A stretch of DNA of 64,000 nt from Mycolicibacterium rhodesiae (GTDB lineage Bacteria > Actinomycetota > Actinomycetes > Mycobacteriales > Mycobacteriaceae). This document shows positions 36,845 through 44,777 of this stretch, piece by piece (position 1 is the first letter of the stretch; each line of letters begins with the position of its first letter). Below the pieces are notes generated by a model, which saw only the letters and a list, made by a program, of their open reading frames with translations, was not told the DNA's origin and ran no database searches. Where the stretch lies: contig NZ_MVIH01000012.1 of the NCBI RefSeq assembly GCF_002086695.1, forward strand, positions 109,767 through 173,766, in the 5' to 3' direction. The position numbers were made by a program, and so were the translations under genes.

Positions 36845-37272
36845 GCGGACTTCACCAGGCAGAAGGTCTGGGCGTTGACGCCGGTCGAGGTCTTCTCGTC
36901 CTTGAGCACGCCGTCGACGAGGATGCGGCACCCAATGGTGTCGGTGTCGCCCTGGGCGACGATGTTCGCGCTGGCGGCGGGGGCGGTCGTGGTGAGCGTC
37001 AACGACCAGGGCAGCGTGATGTCACGGGCGATCTGCGGTTGCGCGTCCAGGTCGAGATAGTTGATGGTTGCCACAGCGCCTTCGGGGCCAAAGATCTGAT
37101 AGGTCACTTGCTTGGGGTTGAACGGCTTCGTGTCGTTGGCCAAGCCGCTGCCGGGACGGGTGAGCTCGGTTTTTCCGAAGACACCGTGCAGGCGGAAGAC
37201 ACCGAACGCGGCGATGGCCACCACCACTACGATGAGCAGCGGTATCCACGCCCGCCTCAGTGCCTTGACCAT
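36841..37272 (-). CDS. MmpS family accessory protein
   Basis: 143 residues from ATG 37272. Single N-terminal TM helix (about 9-27) then a periplasmic beta-sandwich with VTYQIFGPEGAVATINYLDLDAQPQ and LPWSLTLTTTAP, and two Cys (GCRILVDG, FCLVKSA) that can form the conserved disulfide. Length and layout match MmpS4/MmpS5. It stabilises and works with the cognate MmpL, which follows with an ATGA overlap. Expression probably from a promoter near the repeats at 37391-37425. Confidence 0.9.
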   Translation of the reverse strand: MVKALRRAWIPLLIVVVVAIAAFGVFRLHGVFGKTELTRPGSGLANDTKPFNPKQVTYQIFGPEGAVATINYLDLDAQPQIARDITLPWSLTLTTTAPAASANIVAQGDTDTIGCRILVDGVLKDEKTSTGVNAQTFCLVKSA

Positions 37273-37390
37273 AGGATTCCCCGACGAAACTACGACGCCG
37301 GCACGGACAGCGCGGTGACTCCTTCGGCGCCGTTCGTGAGCGCGGCCGTCCGTCCCATCTCAACCCCGTTTTCTTGTATGTCGCGACAGC

Positions 37391-37425
37391 TTAGCTGACT
37401 TAACGTAAGAGATTAGCTCACTTAA
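37391..37425. promoter_or_regulatory. Paired operator-like repeats upstream of mmpS-mmpL
   Basis: TTAGCTGACTTAA (37391-37403) and TTAGCTCACTTAA (37413-37425) are direct repeats with one mismatch, 22 bp apart start to start, i.e. two helical turns. Lies about 120 bp upstream of mmpS and about 185 bp from the divergent DUF732 gene, in an AT-rich patch. They do not fit an IdeR box. Rest of the 336-bp gap shows the DUF732 promoter only. Confidence 0.55.
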
Positions 37426-37573
37426 TTGATCGGACGATACCCCCCGGTAACGGCTCCAATCGATTCCCCCTCGGCGTTCGTGCCCGAGGTCACACCACCG
37501 GCCGAGGCCGGCTGCCGTCACACTCGCCGGGAGCTAATTCCAGCGTCACGCGGTCAATTGTGCGGGATGGCTC

Positions 37574-37601
37574 TTGCGACGGTGTTTAGCTGTCCTACAA
37601 T
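37574..37601 (+). promoter_or_regulatory. Leaderless SigA-type promoter of the DUF732 gene
   Basis: TTGCGA (37574-37579), 16 bp, TACAAT (37596-37601), then 7 nt to ATG 37609. Near-consensus, with transcription start at or beside the ATG. Confidence 0.65.
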
Positions 37602-37608
37602 CTTGGCC

Positions 37609-37947
37609 ATGAACGTTACGAGGCTTGCCATGGCCGCCGTTGCGGCCGTCGCGGCGCCGATCGTGCTGGCCGCGCCGTCGCACGCCGACCCCGACACCGA
37701 TTTCGCCAACCAGCTTCACACCTTCGGGATCTACGGGCCTCGTGACTACAACGCGTGGATCGGCAAGATCACGTGCAAGCGTCTGGCCACCGGACTGGAC
37801 AAGGATGCCTACGCCTCGGCGAAGTTCCTGGTGACCAACCTCCCGCTGGGTACCAACCAGGGCCAGGCTCTGCAGTTCCTCGGCGCTGCGATCGGCACCT
37901 ACTGCCCGGACCAGGTCGGCGTTCTGCAGGCAGTCGCCGTCCAGTAG
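37609..37947 (+). CDS. Secreted DUF732 protein
   Basis: 112 residues from ATG 37609. Signal peptide to about residue 23 (APSHADPD). The mature DUF732 domain shows DTDFANQLHTFGIYGPRDYNAW, ITCKRL and a C-terminal AIGTYCPDQ, with two Cys placed for a disulfide. DUF732 proteins are small mycobacterial exported proteins of unknown function. Longer frame upstream to 37426 has no signal and crosses the promoter. Confidence 0.85.
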   Translation: MNVTRLAMAAVAAVAAPIVLAAPSHADPDTDFANQLHTFGIYGPRDYNAWIGKITCKRLATGLDKDAYASAKFLVTNLPLGTNQGQALQFLGAAIGTYCPDQVGVLQAVAVQ

Positions 37948-37952
37948 TCGGC

Positions 37953-38405
37953 GTGGCAGGTCCCGTCGACCGGGTCGTCGCACAGGACGTGCCCGGCGCG
38001 CCCGACGCGGTGCGCGCGCACTACGTCGATCTGAACAACATCAAGGACGTCCACCCGCTGGTGGTGTCGGTCGAAACGCTCTCGCACACCGCGACTGAGG
38101 ACGGCTACGTCCAGATTTATCGGGTCCGTGACCGCATCCCGCTGGGGATCGCGACCCTTCCGATCAGCTATACCGCGCGACTCGAGGTACCCACGTCGGG
38201 TCCGGTTCGCACCGAGGCTCGCCAGTTCCCGGCCGTTCGGCTGGACTCGGTGGTGTCCTTCGATCCGATACCCACCGGAACCCGGCTGACCGAGCGGATC
38301 CGGTTCACCGCGCCCTGGCCGCTGCTCGGTATCACCGTGCGGCAGGCGGTCGACGCGCACACCGAGATGCTGGCGGGCATCCGCCGCCACTTCGAGAGGA
38401 GCTAG
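37953..38405 (+). CDS. SRPBCC family protein
   Basis: 150 residues from GTG 37953, 5 bp after the DUF732 stop, so co-transcribed with it; no strong SD, so coupling is likely. SRPBCC pattern: VVAQDVPGAPDAVRAHYVDLNN at the start, strands in the middle (GYVQIYRVRDRIPLGIA; RLDSVVSFDPIPTGTRLTERIRFTAP) and a C-terminal helix (VDAHTEMLAGIRRHFE). Ligand unknown. Its stop overlaps the convergent SDR gene by 4 bp. Confidence 0.7.
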   Translation: MAGPVDRVVAQDVPGAPDAVRAHYVDLNNIKDVHPLVVSVETLSHTATEDGYVQIYRVRDRIPLGIATLPISYTARLEVPTSGPVRTEARQFPAVRLDSVVSFDPIPTGTRLTERIRFTAPWPLLGITVRQAVDAHTEMLAGIRRHFERS

Positions 38406-39142
38406 CCGGCCGTCTTCCCGTTGTCGACGTTGTAGACCGCGCCGTGGATCGTCGTCGCATCGTCGCTCGCCAGGAATGCGATCACCTTCGCCACGTCGGC
38501 GGGCGCCATCATCCCGCGGGGTGCGGCGATACGCATGATCAGATCCCAGTCCGCGTCCTCGGGGGTTTTGAACTCGGTCACCTGCGGGGTGAGCATGCCG
38601 CCCGGGCAGATGACGTTCACCCGCAACTGCTCCTTGGTGTATTCGATCGCCAAGGCCTTCGTCATTCCGACCAGCCCGTGCTTGGCCGCGCAATACGCCG
38701 CCGAATAGACCTCGCCCTCGATGCCGGCGATCGAGGCGACGTTGACGATGTTGCCGCCGACCTCCAACAGCTTCGGCAGCGCCGCGCGGGTCAGATAAAA
38801 CGGGCCGTTCAGGTTGACGGCGAGGTCGTAATCCCAGTCCTCGTCGGTGACCGACGGGGTGCGCCGCATCTGGTGAAAGCCCGCCGCGTTCACGAGCACG
38901 TCGAGCCGGCCGAAGTGCTCGACACACTGCGCCACCGCATCATGACAGGCCTGCGCGCTGGTGATGTCGACCGACGAATACGCGCCGCCGGGAACGGATT
39001 CGAACACCGTCGCCATCCGCTCGGCGTCGCGGGCGATGCCGAATACCGAGGCTCCCCGCTCGGCGAACACCTGCGCCGTCGCAGCCCCGAGGCCCGACGA
39101 CGCCCCGGTCACCAACGCGACCTTCCCGTCCAGCTGTGTCAT
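38402..39142 (-). CDS. SDR family oxidoreductase
   Basis: 246 residues from ATG 39142. Classical short-chain dehydrogenase: cofactor motif TGASSGLG (12-19), NAAG (85-88), catalytic Ser137, Tyr150 and Lys154 (YCAAK), PGG after the active site, and a C-terminal GAVYNVDNGKTAG. NAD(P)-dependent reduction or oxidation of an alcohol; substrate not evident. It is 15 bp downstream of the Ser/Cys-ladder protein gene and seems to be the last gene of the dpp-like operon. Confidence 0.85.
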   Translation of the reverse strand: MTQLDGKVALVTGASSGLGAATAQVFAERGASVFGIARDAERMATVFESVPGGAYSSVDITSAQACHDAVAQCVEHFGRLDVLVNAAGFHQMRRTPSVTDEDWDYDLAVNLNGPFYLTRAALPKLLEVGGNIVNVASIAGIEGEVYSAAYCAAKHGLVGMTKALAIEYTKEQLRVNVICPGGMLTPQVTEFKTPEDADWDLIMRIAAPRGMMAPADVAKVIAFLASDDATTIHGAVYNVDNGKTAG

Positions 39143-39157
39143 AACCCGACCCTTCGC

Positions 39158-39607
39158 TCAAGCGTGTACGTCGCGAAGTCCCTTCGCGTTGCGCAGTCCC
39201 GAGCAGTTGTAGCACCCGACGCAGCCGACGCAGTCGGTGCATCTCACACAGCCGACGCAGGCGGTGCACCCCCGACACGCGACGCACGCCAGGCACGCCA
39301 CGCATTTGCGCAGCCGCACCGAGAAAACGGAGAGCACGCTGCCCGCGATCAGTGCGCTGCCCGAGGTGGCCACCGAGCCGACAACGAGGGCGCTGCCGGC
39401 GGTGGCGATGGATCCGACGACGGCGGCACTGCCCGCGGTCGCGATCGAGGCGTTGACCACGGCGCTGCCGACGGTCGCGATGGACCCGGCGACGACCGCG
39501 CTGCTGATGGTGCTGACTGATCCGGCCACGACCGCGCTGTCGGTGGTGGCGACCGAGCCGGCCACGGTGTTCGGCTCGGAGGGCTCGGTGACGGCAAGTG
39601 TTTTCAC
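39158..39607 (-). CDS. Serine-ladder / cysteine-ladder repeat protein, function unknown
   Basis: 149 residues from GTG 39607, 12 bp after the ABC ATPase stop. I do not recognise a family. Residues 15-98 are 14 perfect hexads, alternating V-A-G-S-V-A and T-x-G-S-A-V types, with Ser at position 4 in all 14 and mostly Gly before it. Residues 102-135 then carry 12 Cys at exactly every third residue, with small or charged residues between (VAC, LAC, RGC, TDC, YNC). The tail SGLRNAKGLRDVHA continues a three-residue rhythm. The hexads suggest a beta-solenoid with a Ser ladder; the Cys array suggests stacked thiols (metal, Fe-S, disulfide or modification). No signal peptide. Weak SD; same-strand neighbours suggest coupling. 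Confidence 0.75.
   Translation of the reverse strand: MKTLAVTEPSEPNTVAGSVATTDSAVVAGSVSTISSAVVAGSIATVGSAVVNASIATAGSAAVVGSIATAGSALVVGSVATSGSALIAGSVLSVFSVRLRKCVACLACVACRGCTACVGCVRCTDCVGCVGCYNCSGLRNAKGLRDVHA
39314..39565 (-). repeat. Seven coding tandem repeats of 36 bp
   Basis: DNA behind residues 15-98 of the ladder protein: seven degenerate 36-bp units (two hexads each). Third positions vary while Ser and Gly positions are kept, so the repeat is under protein-level selection and is not a recent slippage product. Confidence 0.8.
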
Positions 39608-39619
39608 GCCACGAGCATG

Positions 39620-41206
39620 TCAGCCCGCACGCGGTCGCGCTGGCGGTACGGCCGCCACGAGCGCACGGGTGTACTCCTGCTCGGGTGCCGCGAGTAGGTC
39701 GGCGGCAGGCCGGTATTCGACCATGGCACCGTCGCGGAGCACCAGCACGTCGTGGCTCATCCGTTCCACGACCGCCAGGTCGTGCGAGATGAACAGGTAG
39801 GTCAGGTGCAGGTCGCGCTGCAGATCGGCGAGCAGATCCAGCACCCGGGACTGGACCGAGACGTCGAGGGACGCCGTCGCCTCGTCGAGGATGACCAGTT
39901 CGGGTTCGACCGCCAGTGCCCGGGCGATGCTGACGCGCTGCCGCTGGCCCCCGGACAGCTCGTGTGGATAGCGCGACGCGAACTCGCCCGGGAGGCCCAC
40001 CAGCTCGAGCAGTTCGGTCACCCGCTCGGCGCGGGCGCGCTTGCCGCGCCGAATACTGTGCACTGCAAGGGGTTCGGCGATCGCCGAACCTATGCGAGCG
40101 CGCGGGTCGAGCGCCGAGAACGGGTCCTGCAGCACCAGGCTGATCCGGCGGCGTAGCGCCTTCTCGTCCGAGCCGCGCACCCCGAGAATGTCCACCCCGT
40201 CCAGGGTGGCCGTGCCCGAGGTGGGGGTGACCAGTCCGGTCAGAACCCCGGCCACCGTCGACTTGCCGGACCCGGATTCGCCGACCAAACCCAGGGTGGT
40301 GCCGCGGCGGATCTGGAACGTCACGTCCTTGACCGCCGTCTCCCCGCCGAATTCCACGTGCAGTGTGTCGACGTCCAGCAACACCCCGGCGTCGGCCGGG
40401 GCGGGCGGCGGGCCGCCGGTGCCGATCAGCGGTCGCGCGTCGAGCAATTCACGGGTGTAGGAATGGCGCGGGGAGTCGAAGATGTCCAGCACAGGCGCCT
40501 GTTCCACCGACACCCCGTCCCGCAGCACCGCGACGGTGTCCGCCACCTGCCCGACGAGACCCAGATCGTGACTGATCCACACCACCGCGGCGCCGAAATC
40601 GCGCTGCAGATCCTTGATCAGGGCCACGATCTGCGCCTGCGTGGTCACGTCCAGGGCGGTGGTCGGTTCGTCGGCGACCAGGAGTTCGGGGTCGCAGGCC
40701 AGCGCGATCGCCACCATGACCCGTTGTCGCTGGCCGCCCGAGAGTTGATGCGGGTAGCTGTCCAGCCGGCGCTGCGCCTCGGGCAGCCCGACGGCTTCCA
40801 GCAGTTCGAGCGCGCGCACCCGGGCGCTGCGTCGGGTCAGGTTCTTGTGTGCCTGAAGTGATTCGGTGATTTGACGCTCCAGCGTCAGCAGCGGATTGAG
40901 TGACGTTCCGGGGTCCTGAAAGACGAACCCGATCCGACCGCCGTGCACGCTGCGGAGCACCCGGGGTTTGGCGCCCACCAACTCGATCGAATCATCCTTG
41001 GCGACAAGTGAACTCGAGCCGCTCACCACGGCACCCGGGGTGTCGAGCAAACCGGTGGCCGCCAGGGCGGTCATCGTCTTACCCGACCCGGATTCGCCGA
41101 CGATCCCCAGCGTCTGCTCGGGCTCGACGTCGAACGAGATGCCCCGCACGATCTCCCGGCGGCCGAGTCGCACCCGCAGGTCGCGCACACTGAGCACGGG
41201 CGTCAT
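39620..41206 (-). CDS. dppD: Dipeptide/oligopeptide ABC transporter, fused double ATPase (DppD type)
   Basis: 528 residues from ATG 41206, overlapping the upstream permease stop (ATGA). Two ABC domains in tandem: first with Walker A GESGSGKT, signature LSGGQRQR and Walker B LLVADEP; second with GESGSGKS, LSGGQRQR and LVILDEA. The fused OppDF arrangement and 528-residue length resemble Mtb DppD. It energises peptide import through the two permeases. Followed 12 bp later by the ladder-protein gene. Confidence 0.88.
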   Translation of the reverse strand: MTPVLSVRDLRVRLGRREIVRGISFDVEPEQTLGIVGESGSGKTMTALAATGLLDTPGAVVSGSSSLVAKDDSIELVGAKPRVLRSVHGGRIGFVFQDPGTSLNPLLTLERQITESLQAHKNLTRRSARVRALELLEAVGLPEAQRRLDSYPHQLSGGQRQRVMVAIALACDPELLVADEPTTALDVTTQAQIVALIKDLQRDFGAAVVWISHDLGLVGQVADTVAVLRDGVSVEQAPVLDIFDSPRHSYTRELLDARPLIGTGGPPPAPADAGVLLDVDTLHVEFGGETAVKDVTFQIRRGTTLGLVGESGSGKSTVAGVLTGLVTPTSGTATLDGVDILGVRGSDEKALRRRISLVLQDPFSALDPRARIGSAIAEPLAVHSIRRGKRARAERVTELLELVGLPGEFASRYPHELSGGQRQRVSIARALAVEPELVILDEATASLDVSVQSRVLDLLADLQRDLHLTYLFISHDLAVVERMSHDVLVLRDGAMVEYRPAADLLAAPEQEYTRALVAAVPPARPRAG

Positions 41207-42060
41207 GAGGCCCACCCCGCCTCGGTGGACGTGCGCTGCTTGGGATCCAGGACATCTCGGAGTCCATCGCCCAACAGGTTGAACGCCAGCACGATCACGA
41301 AGATCGCGGCGCCGGGGAACACCGCCACCCACCACGCCAGCGTGACGAATCCCTGTGAGTCGAAGATCATCCGGCCCAACGACGGCTGCGGTGGTTGCAG
41401 GCCCAGCCCCAGGAACGACAGAGCCGCCTCCGAGAGGATCGCGAACGCCAACGACAGCGACGTCTGCACGATCAGTGGCCCGGCGATGTTGGGTAGCACG
41501 TGGCGAGCCAGGATGTAACGGTGCGGGCTGCCCATCGAACGTGACACCGCCACATAGGGTTCGACCCGCACGCCCAGGGTGCTGGCCCGGGCAACCCGGG
41601 CGAAGATCGGCGTATAGACGACGCCGATGGCAAGCATGGTGGTGGTCAGGCCCGGACCGAGGACGGCGACAATCGCCAACGCCAGCAACAGAACCGGGAA
41701 TGCGAACATGACGTCGACGCATCTCATCAACACCGTGTCCGCCCAGCCACCCCGGTACCCGGCGAGCAAGCCGACGCTCACCCCGACGACAAGCGCGAAT
41801 GCGACACTGACGACGGCGACCTCCAGTGAGGCTCGAGTCGCGACCAGCACCCGCGAGGCGATGTCGCGGCCGAGCTCGTCGGTGCCGAACCAGTGCGCGC
41901 CGCCGGGAGCCTGCAGGGCATTCGGCACATCGACGTCGTTGACGCCGGACGGGGCCAGCCACGGCGCGCCGACTGCGGCGACGACGATGGCCAGCAGAAG
42001 TATCGCGCTGATCAGTGCGACCGGATTGCCAAGGAGCAACCGCCAATTCGACTTTCTCAT
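41203..42060 (-). CDS. dppC: Dipeptide ABC transporter permease DppC
   Basis: 285 residues; ATG 42060 overlaps the dppB stop (ATGA). OppC N-terminal region, about six TM helices, and the EAA loop (VARASTLGVRVEPYVAVSRSMG...ILARHVLPN). The FGTDELGRDIASRVL segment near residue 60 is the DppC/OppC hallmark. Inner-membrane subunit. Confidence 0.88.
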   Translation of the reverse strand: MRKSNWRLLLGNPVALISAILLLAIVVAAVGAPWLAPSGVNDVDVPNALQAPGGAHWFGTDELGRDIASRVLVATRASLEVAVVSVAFALVVGVSVGLLAGYRGGWADTVLMRCVDVMFAFPVLLLALAIVAVLGPGLTTTMLAIGVVYTPIFARVARASTLGVRVEPYVAVSRSMGSPHRYILARHVLPNIAGPLIVQTSLSLAFAILSEAALSFLGLGLQPPQPSLGRMIFDSQGFVTLAWWVAVFPGAAIFVIVLAFNLLGDGLRDVLDPKQRTSTEAGWAS

Positions 42061-43001
42061 GACAGCCGGATCCGTGGATCGACCACGGCGTACAGCACGT
42101 CGACGATCAAGTTGATCAGCAGGAACAGCGCGGCGATCAGCAGCACTGCCCCCTGGATGAGCGGATAGTCACGGGCAGCGACCGCGTTGAAGGTCAGCCG
42201 TCCCAACCCCGGCCACGCGAACACGACCTCGACGACGATCACCCCGCCGAGGATGGTCGCCAGCTGGATGCCGGTGATGGTCAGGACCGGAACCAGCGCG
42301 TTGCGCACGATATGTCGTGAGGTGACCACCAGGGGTGCAAGTCCTTTGGACCGGGCGGTTCGCACGTAGCCGGCCTCGGCGACCTCCAGCACCGCCGACC
42401 GGACGTACCGGGTCATGATCGCCCCGGCCACCATTCCGACCGTGAGGCCGGGCAAGACGATGTGGCGAAGCCAGCCGCCCGGATCCTGCAGCAGCGGCCG
42501 GTACCCCGAGGTGGGTAACCAGCCCAGGGTCGAGGCGAACAGGCCGATCAGCAGGATCGCCATCCAGAAGTCGGGGATCGAGACGCCGAATTGGCTTGCC
42601 ACCCGGACGATTCCGTCTCCTGCTCGGCCACGATGCAGGGCCGAATAGATGCCCGCGGGCAGCGCGATGAGCAAGGCGATCAGGATGCCGACCAGGGCAA
42701 GGGACACGGTCGCGGGCAGCCGCTCGAGCAGCGTCGCCGTCACCGGCTCGCCGTTGCGGAAGCTGACCCCGAGGTCACCGGTCAGCGCCGAGCCGGCATA
42801 GGAGAAGAACTGCGCGATCAGTGGGCGGTCGAGCCCACTGGCCGCGCGCAACGCCTGGTAGGCCTCCGGTGTGTAGCGCGTTCCCAGTGCGATGCGCACC
42901 GGGTCGCCGGGCACCAGGTGGACCAGCGCGAACACCACTACCAGTACACCGAACATCACGACCGCCGAATACAGCAGCCGTCGCAGGAGGAATGCGATCA
43001 C
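42057..43001 (-). CDS. dppB: Dipeptide ABC transporter permease DppB
   Basis: 314 residues from GTG 43001, overlapping the dppA stop (GTGA). DppB/OppB N-terminus (LLRRLLYSAVVMFGVLVVVFALVHLVPGDP), six TM helices and EAA loop (YVRTARSKGLAPLVVTSRHIVRNAL). Inner-membrane partner of DppC. Confidence 0.88.
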   Translation of the reverse strand: MIAFLLRRLLYSAVVMFGVLVVVFALVHLVPGDPVRIALGTRYTPEAYQALRAASGLDRPLIAQFFSYAGSALTGDLGVSFRNGEPVTATLLERLPATVSLALVGILIALLIALPAGIYSALHRGRAGDGIVRVASQFGVSIPDFWMAILLIGLFASTLGWLPTSGYRPLLQDPGGWLRHIVLPGLTVGMVAGAIMTRYVRSAVLEVAEAGYVRTARSKGLAPLVVTSRHIVRNALVPVLTITGIQLATILGGVIVVEVVFAWPGLGRLTFNAVAARDYPLIQGAVLLIAALFLLINLIVDVLYAVVDPRIRLS

Positions 43002-44524
43002 CCCGCACCACCTCTCGTCAGGTGGGCTGAGCGAAACCTCACGGCGCCGTCGCGGCGGGCCTCATATCCGGCCAGGTTCGTCGACCACGCCTGAATGACC
43101 GACGGGTTGTACAGGTAGATGTAGCTGGCCTTGTCGGCGATGATCGTCGCGGCTCGGGCGTACTCGTCCTGACGCCGGGCACGGTCGGTCTCTTCGCGCG
43201 CCGCATCCAGCAGTCGGTCGACAACCGGGTCGGAGAATTTCTGCGCATTGCTCGAGCCGCCGGTGTGGTGCTGGGCGTAGTAGAAGTCGTCGGGATCGAT
43301 GTTGCCGAGCCACCCCATCATCAGCATGTCGAAGTGGCCGCTGTTCTGTTCGTCGAGCCAGGTCGCGAAATCCACCGTGCGGATGCTGACGTCGACACCC
43401 ACCGCGGCAAGGTTGTCGGCGATGATCTGCGCCGCGGTCACCGTCTCCGGGTACTCGCTGGTGACCAGCATGTCCAACTTCTGATTGCCGATCCCGGCCT
43501 GTCGCAGCAGATCTCGGGCGCGGCCCTCGTCGTGACGGTAGCGGTCGTAGGGCGTGTACCACGGATTGCCCTGAGGAATAGCAAGCTGATTCGCGGTCGC
43601 GGTCCCGTAGCTGGTGGCTTGCACGATCGACGCCCGATCGATGCCGTAGGCGATGGCCTGTCGCACCCGCTCGTCATTCCACGGTGCGCGTGCTTCGTTG
43701 AGTGCGAGATACCAGTAGTCGTTGGACGGCGTGACGGCCAGGTGAATGGAATCGTCGCCCTTCAGCTGCTCGACGCGTTGCGGCGGAATGGCGTCGGTCC
43801 AGTCGATCTCACCGGCCTGCAGGGCCGACAACGCCGTCGACGGTTCGGAGATGAATCGGAACGTCACGCCAGGAACTTTCGGGGCGCCTCCCCAGTAGCT
43901 CCTGTTCGCGGTCAGGGTTATCGAGTCACCGCTCTTGCGTCCGGCGAAGGCGAACGGACCGGTGCCCACCGGATGCGTTGCGATCTGGCCGCTTTCGACA
44001 TTGCGACGCTGCACGATCGCCAACCCTTTGAAGCCGCCGAGGTTGGTCAGCAGGTTCGGGGTGGGGTGCGCCACGTCGATGACCACTGTCTGCGGATCCG
44101 GCGCGCGTAGCTCACGAACGGCGCTGAGCTTGTCGGCGTTGGCGAGTTTCTCGTCGATGATCCGCCGGTAGGAGTACACCACATCGGAGGCGCGCAGCGG
44201 CGAACCGTCGTGCCAGTTCACTCCAGGGCGCAGATGAAAGGTCCAGGTGCGTTGGTCGGGGGAGACCTGCCAGGATTCGGCGAGCGCCGGCCGCATCTCG
44301 AGGTTCGCGTCGGGCTCGACAAGGGTGTCGAAGACGTTCTCCAGTACCTCGAAGGAGAAATAGGCGGTGCTGCGCTGCGGATCCAGCTGGTCCGGCTCGC
44401 CGGCGATCGCAGCCGTGATGTTGCCCGCCGAAGGTCCGCCCAGATCAACCCGCGAGCCTGTCGAACATGCCCCCAGCAGCCCGATCATTACGAGGGCAGC
44501 GGCCAATACCGCTGGTCGTCTCAT
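42998..44524 (-). CDS. dppA: Peptide-binding lipoprotein DppA type (SBP family 5)
   Basis: 508 residues from ATG 44524. Lipobox LLGAC with Cys20. SBP_bac_5 features: GEPDQLDPQRSTAYFSFEVLENVFDTLVEPD, LRPGVNWHDGSPLRASDVVYSYRR, and the C-terminal MLMMGWLGNIDPDDFYYAQHH. Binds the peptide (or heme, as shown for Mtb Dpp) outside the membrane and delivers it to DppBC. First gene of dppABCD; order matches Mtb Rv3666c-Rv3663c. Divergent from the carotenoid operon. Confidence 0.85.
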   Translation of the reverse strand: MRRPAVLAAALVMIGLLGACSTGSRVDLGGPSAGNITAAIAGEPDQLDPQRSTAYFSFEVLENVFDTLVEPDANLEMRPALAESWQVSPDQRTWTFHLRPGVNWHDGSPLRASDVVYSYRRIIDEKLANADKLSAVRELRAPDPQTVVIDVAHPTPNLLTNLGGFKGLAIVQRRNVESGQIATHPVGTGPFAFAGRKSGDSITLTANRSYWGGAPKVPGVTFRFISEPSTALSALQAGEIDWTDAIPPQRVEQLKGDDSIHLAVTPSNDYWYLALNEARAPWNDERVRQAIAYGIDRASIVQATSYGTATANQLAIPQGNPWYTPYDRYRHDEGRARDLLRQAGIGNQKLDMLVTSEYPETVTAAQIIADNLAAVGVDVSIRTVDFATWLDEQNSGHFDMLMMGWLGNIDPDDFYYAQHHTGGSSNAQKFSDPVVDRLLDAAREETDRARRQDEYARAATIIADKASYIYLYNPSVIQAWSTNLAGYEARRDGAVRFRSAHLTRGGAG

Positions 44525-44696
44525 GATGGGATGCGGGTTTCCCGAACCGTTGATGGGTAAACGCCCAGCTGCGATAATCGGTGCGTATCTGCAGCTAGAC
44601 GGACTGCAAAATAATTACGCGTGCGTGACCATGTGTCCGCGCTTGAGGCGCGGGACCGGCCACTCGCATTGAATGGAGGCCAGACCGCAGCCAGGT

Positions 44697-44722
44697 GATT
44701 GCAAGTGCATCCGGCGGGGTAT
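44697..44722 (+). promoter_or_regulatory. SigF-like promoter of the carotenoid operon
   Basis: GATT (44697-44700), 16 bp, GGGTAT (44717-44722), 55 bp upstream of crtI. The mycobacterial SigF consensus is GTTT, 15-17 bp, GGGTAT, and SigF control of carotenoid genes is established in M. smegmatis. Confidence 0.55.
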
Positions 44723-44777
44723 CGCCTAGGGGCTCGGCCGGGGCGAACCAAGCCCTCGGCGTGGAGAGGAGCGAGTG

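Noticed and set aside
35558..37060. 500-residue plus-strand frame over mmpL and mmpS
   Set aside because: Antisense to two clear genes; Asp/Arg/Gln-rich with no motif.
37391..37425. IdeR iron box upstream of mmpS
   Set aside because: Compared with the 19-bp IdeR consensus, only the TTAG start and scattered positions match; no palindrome.
39314..39565. CRISPR-like array
   Set aside because: The 36-bp units are contiguous with no spacers, degenerate, and explained as codons for Ser-Gly hexads.
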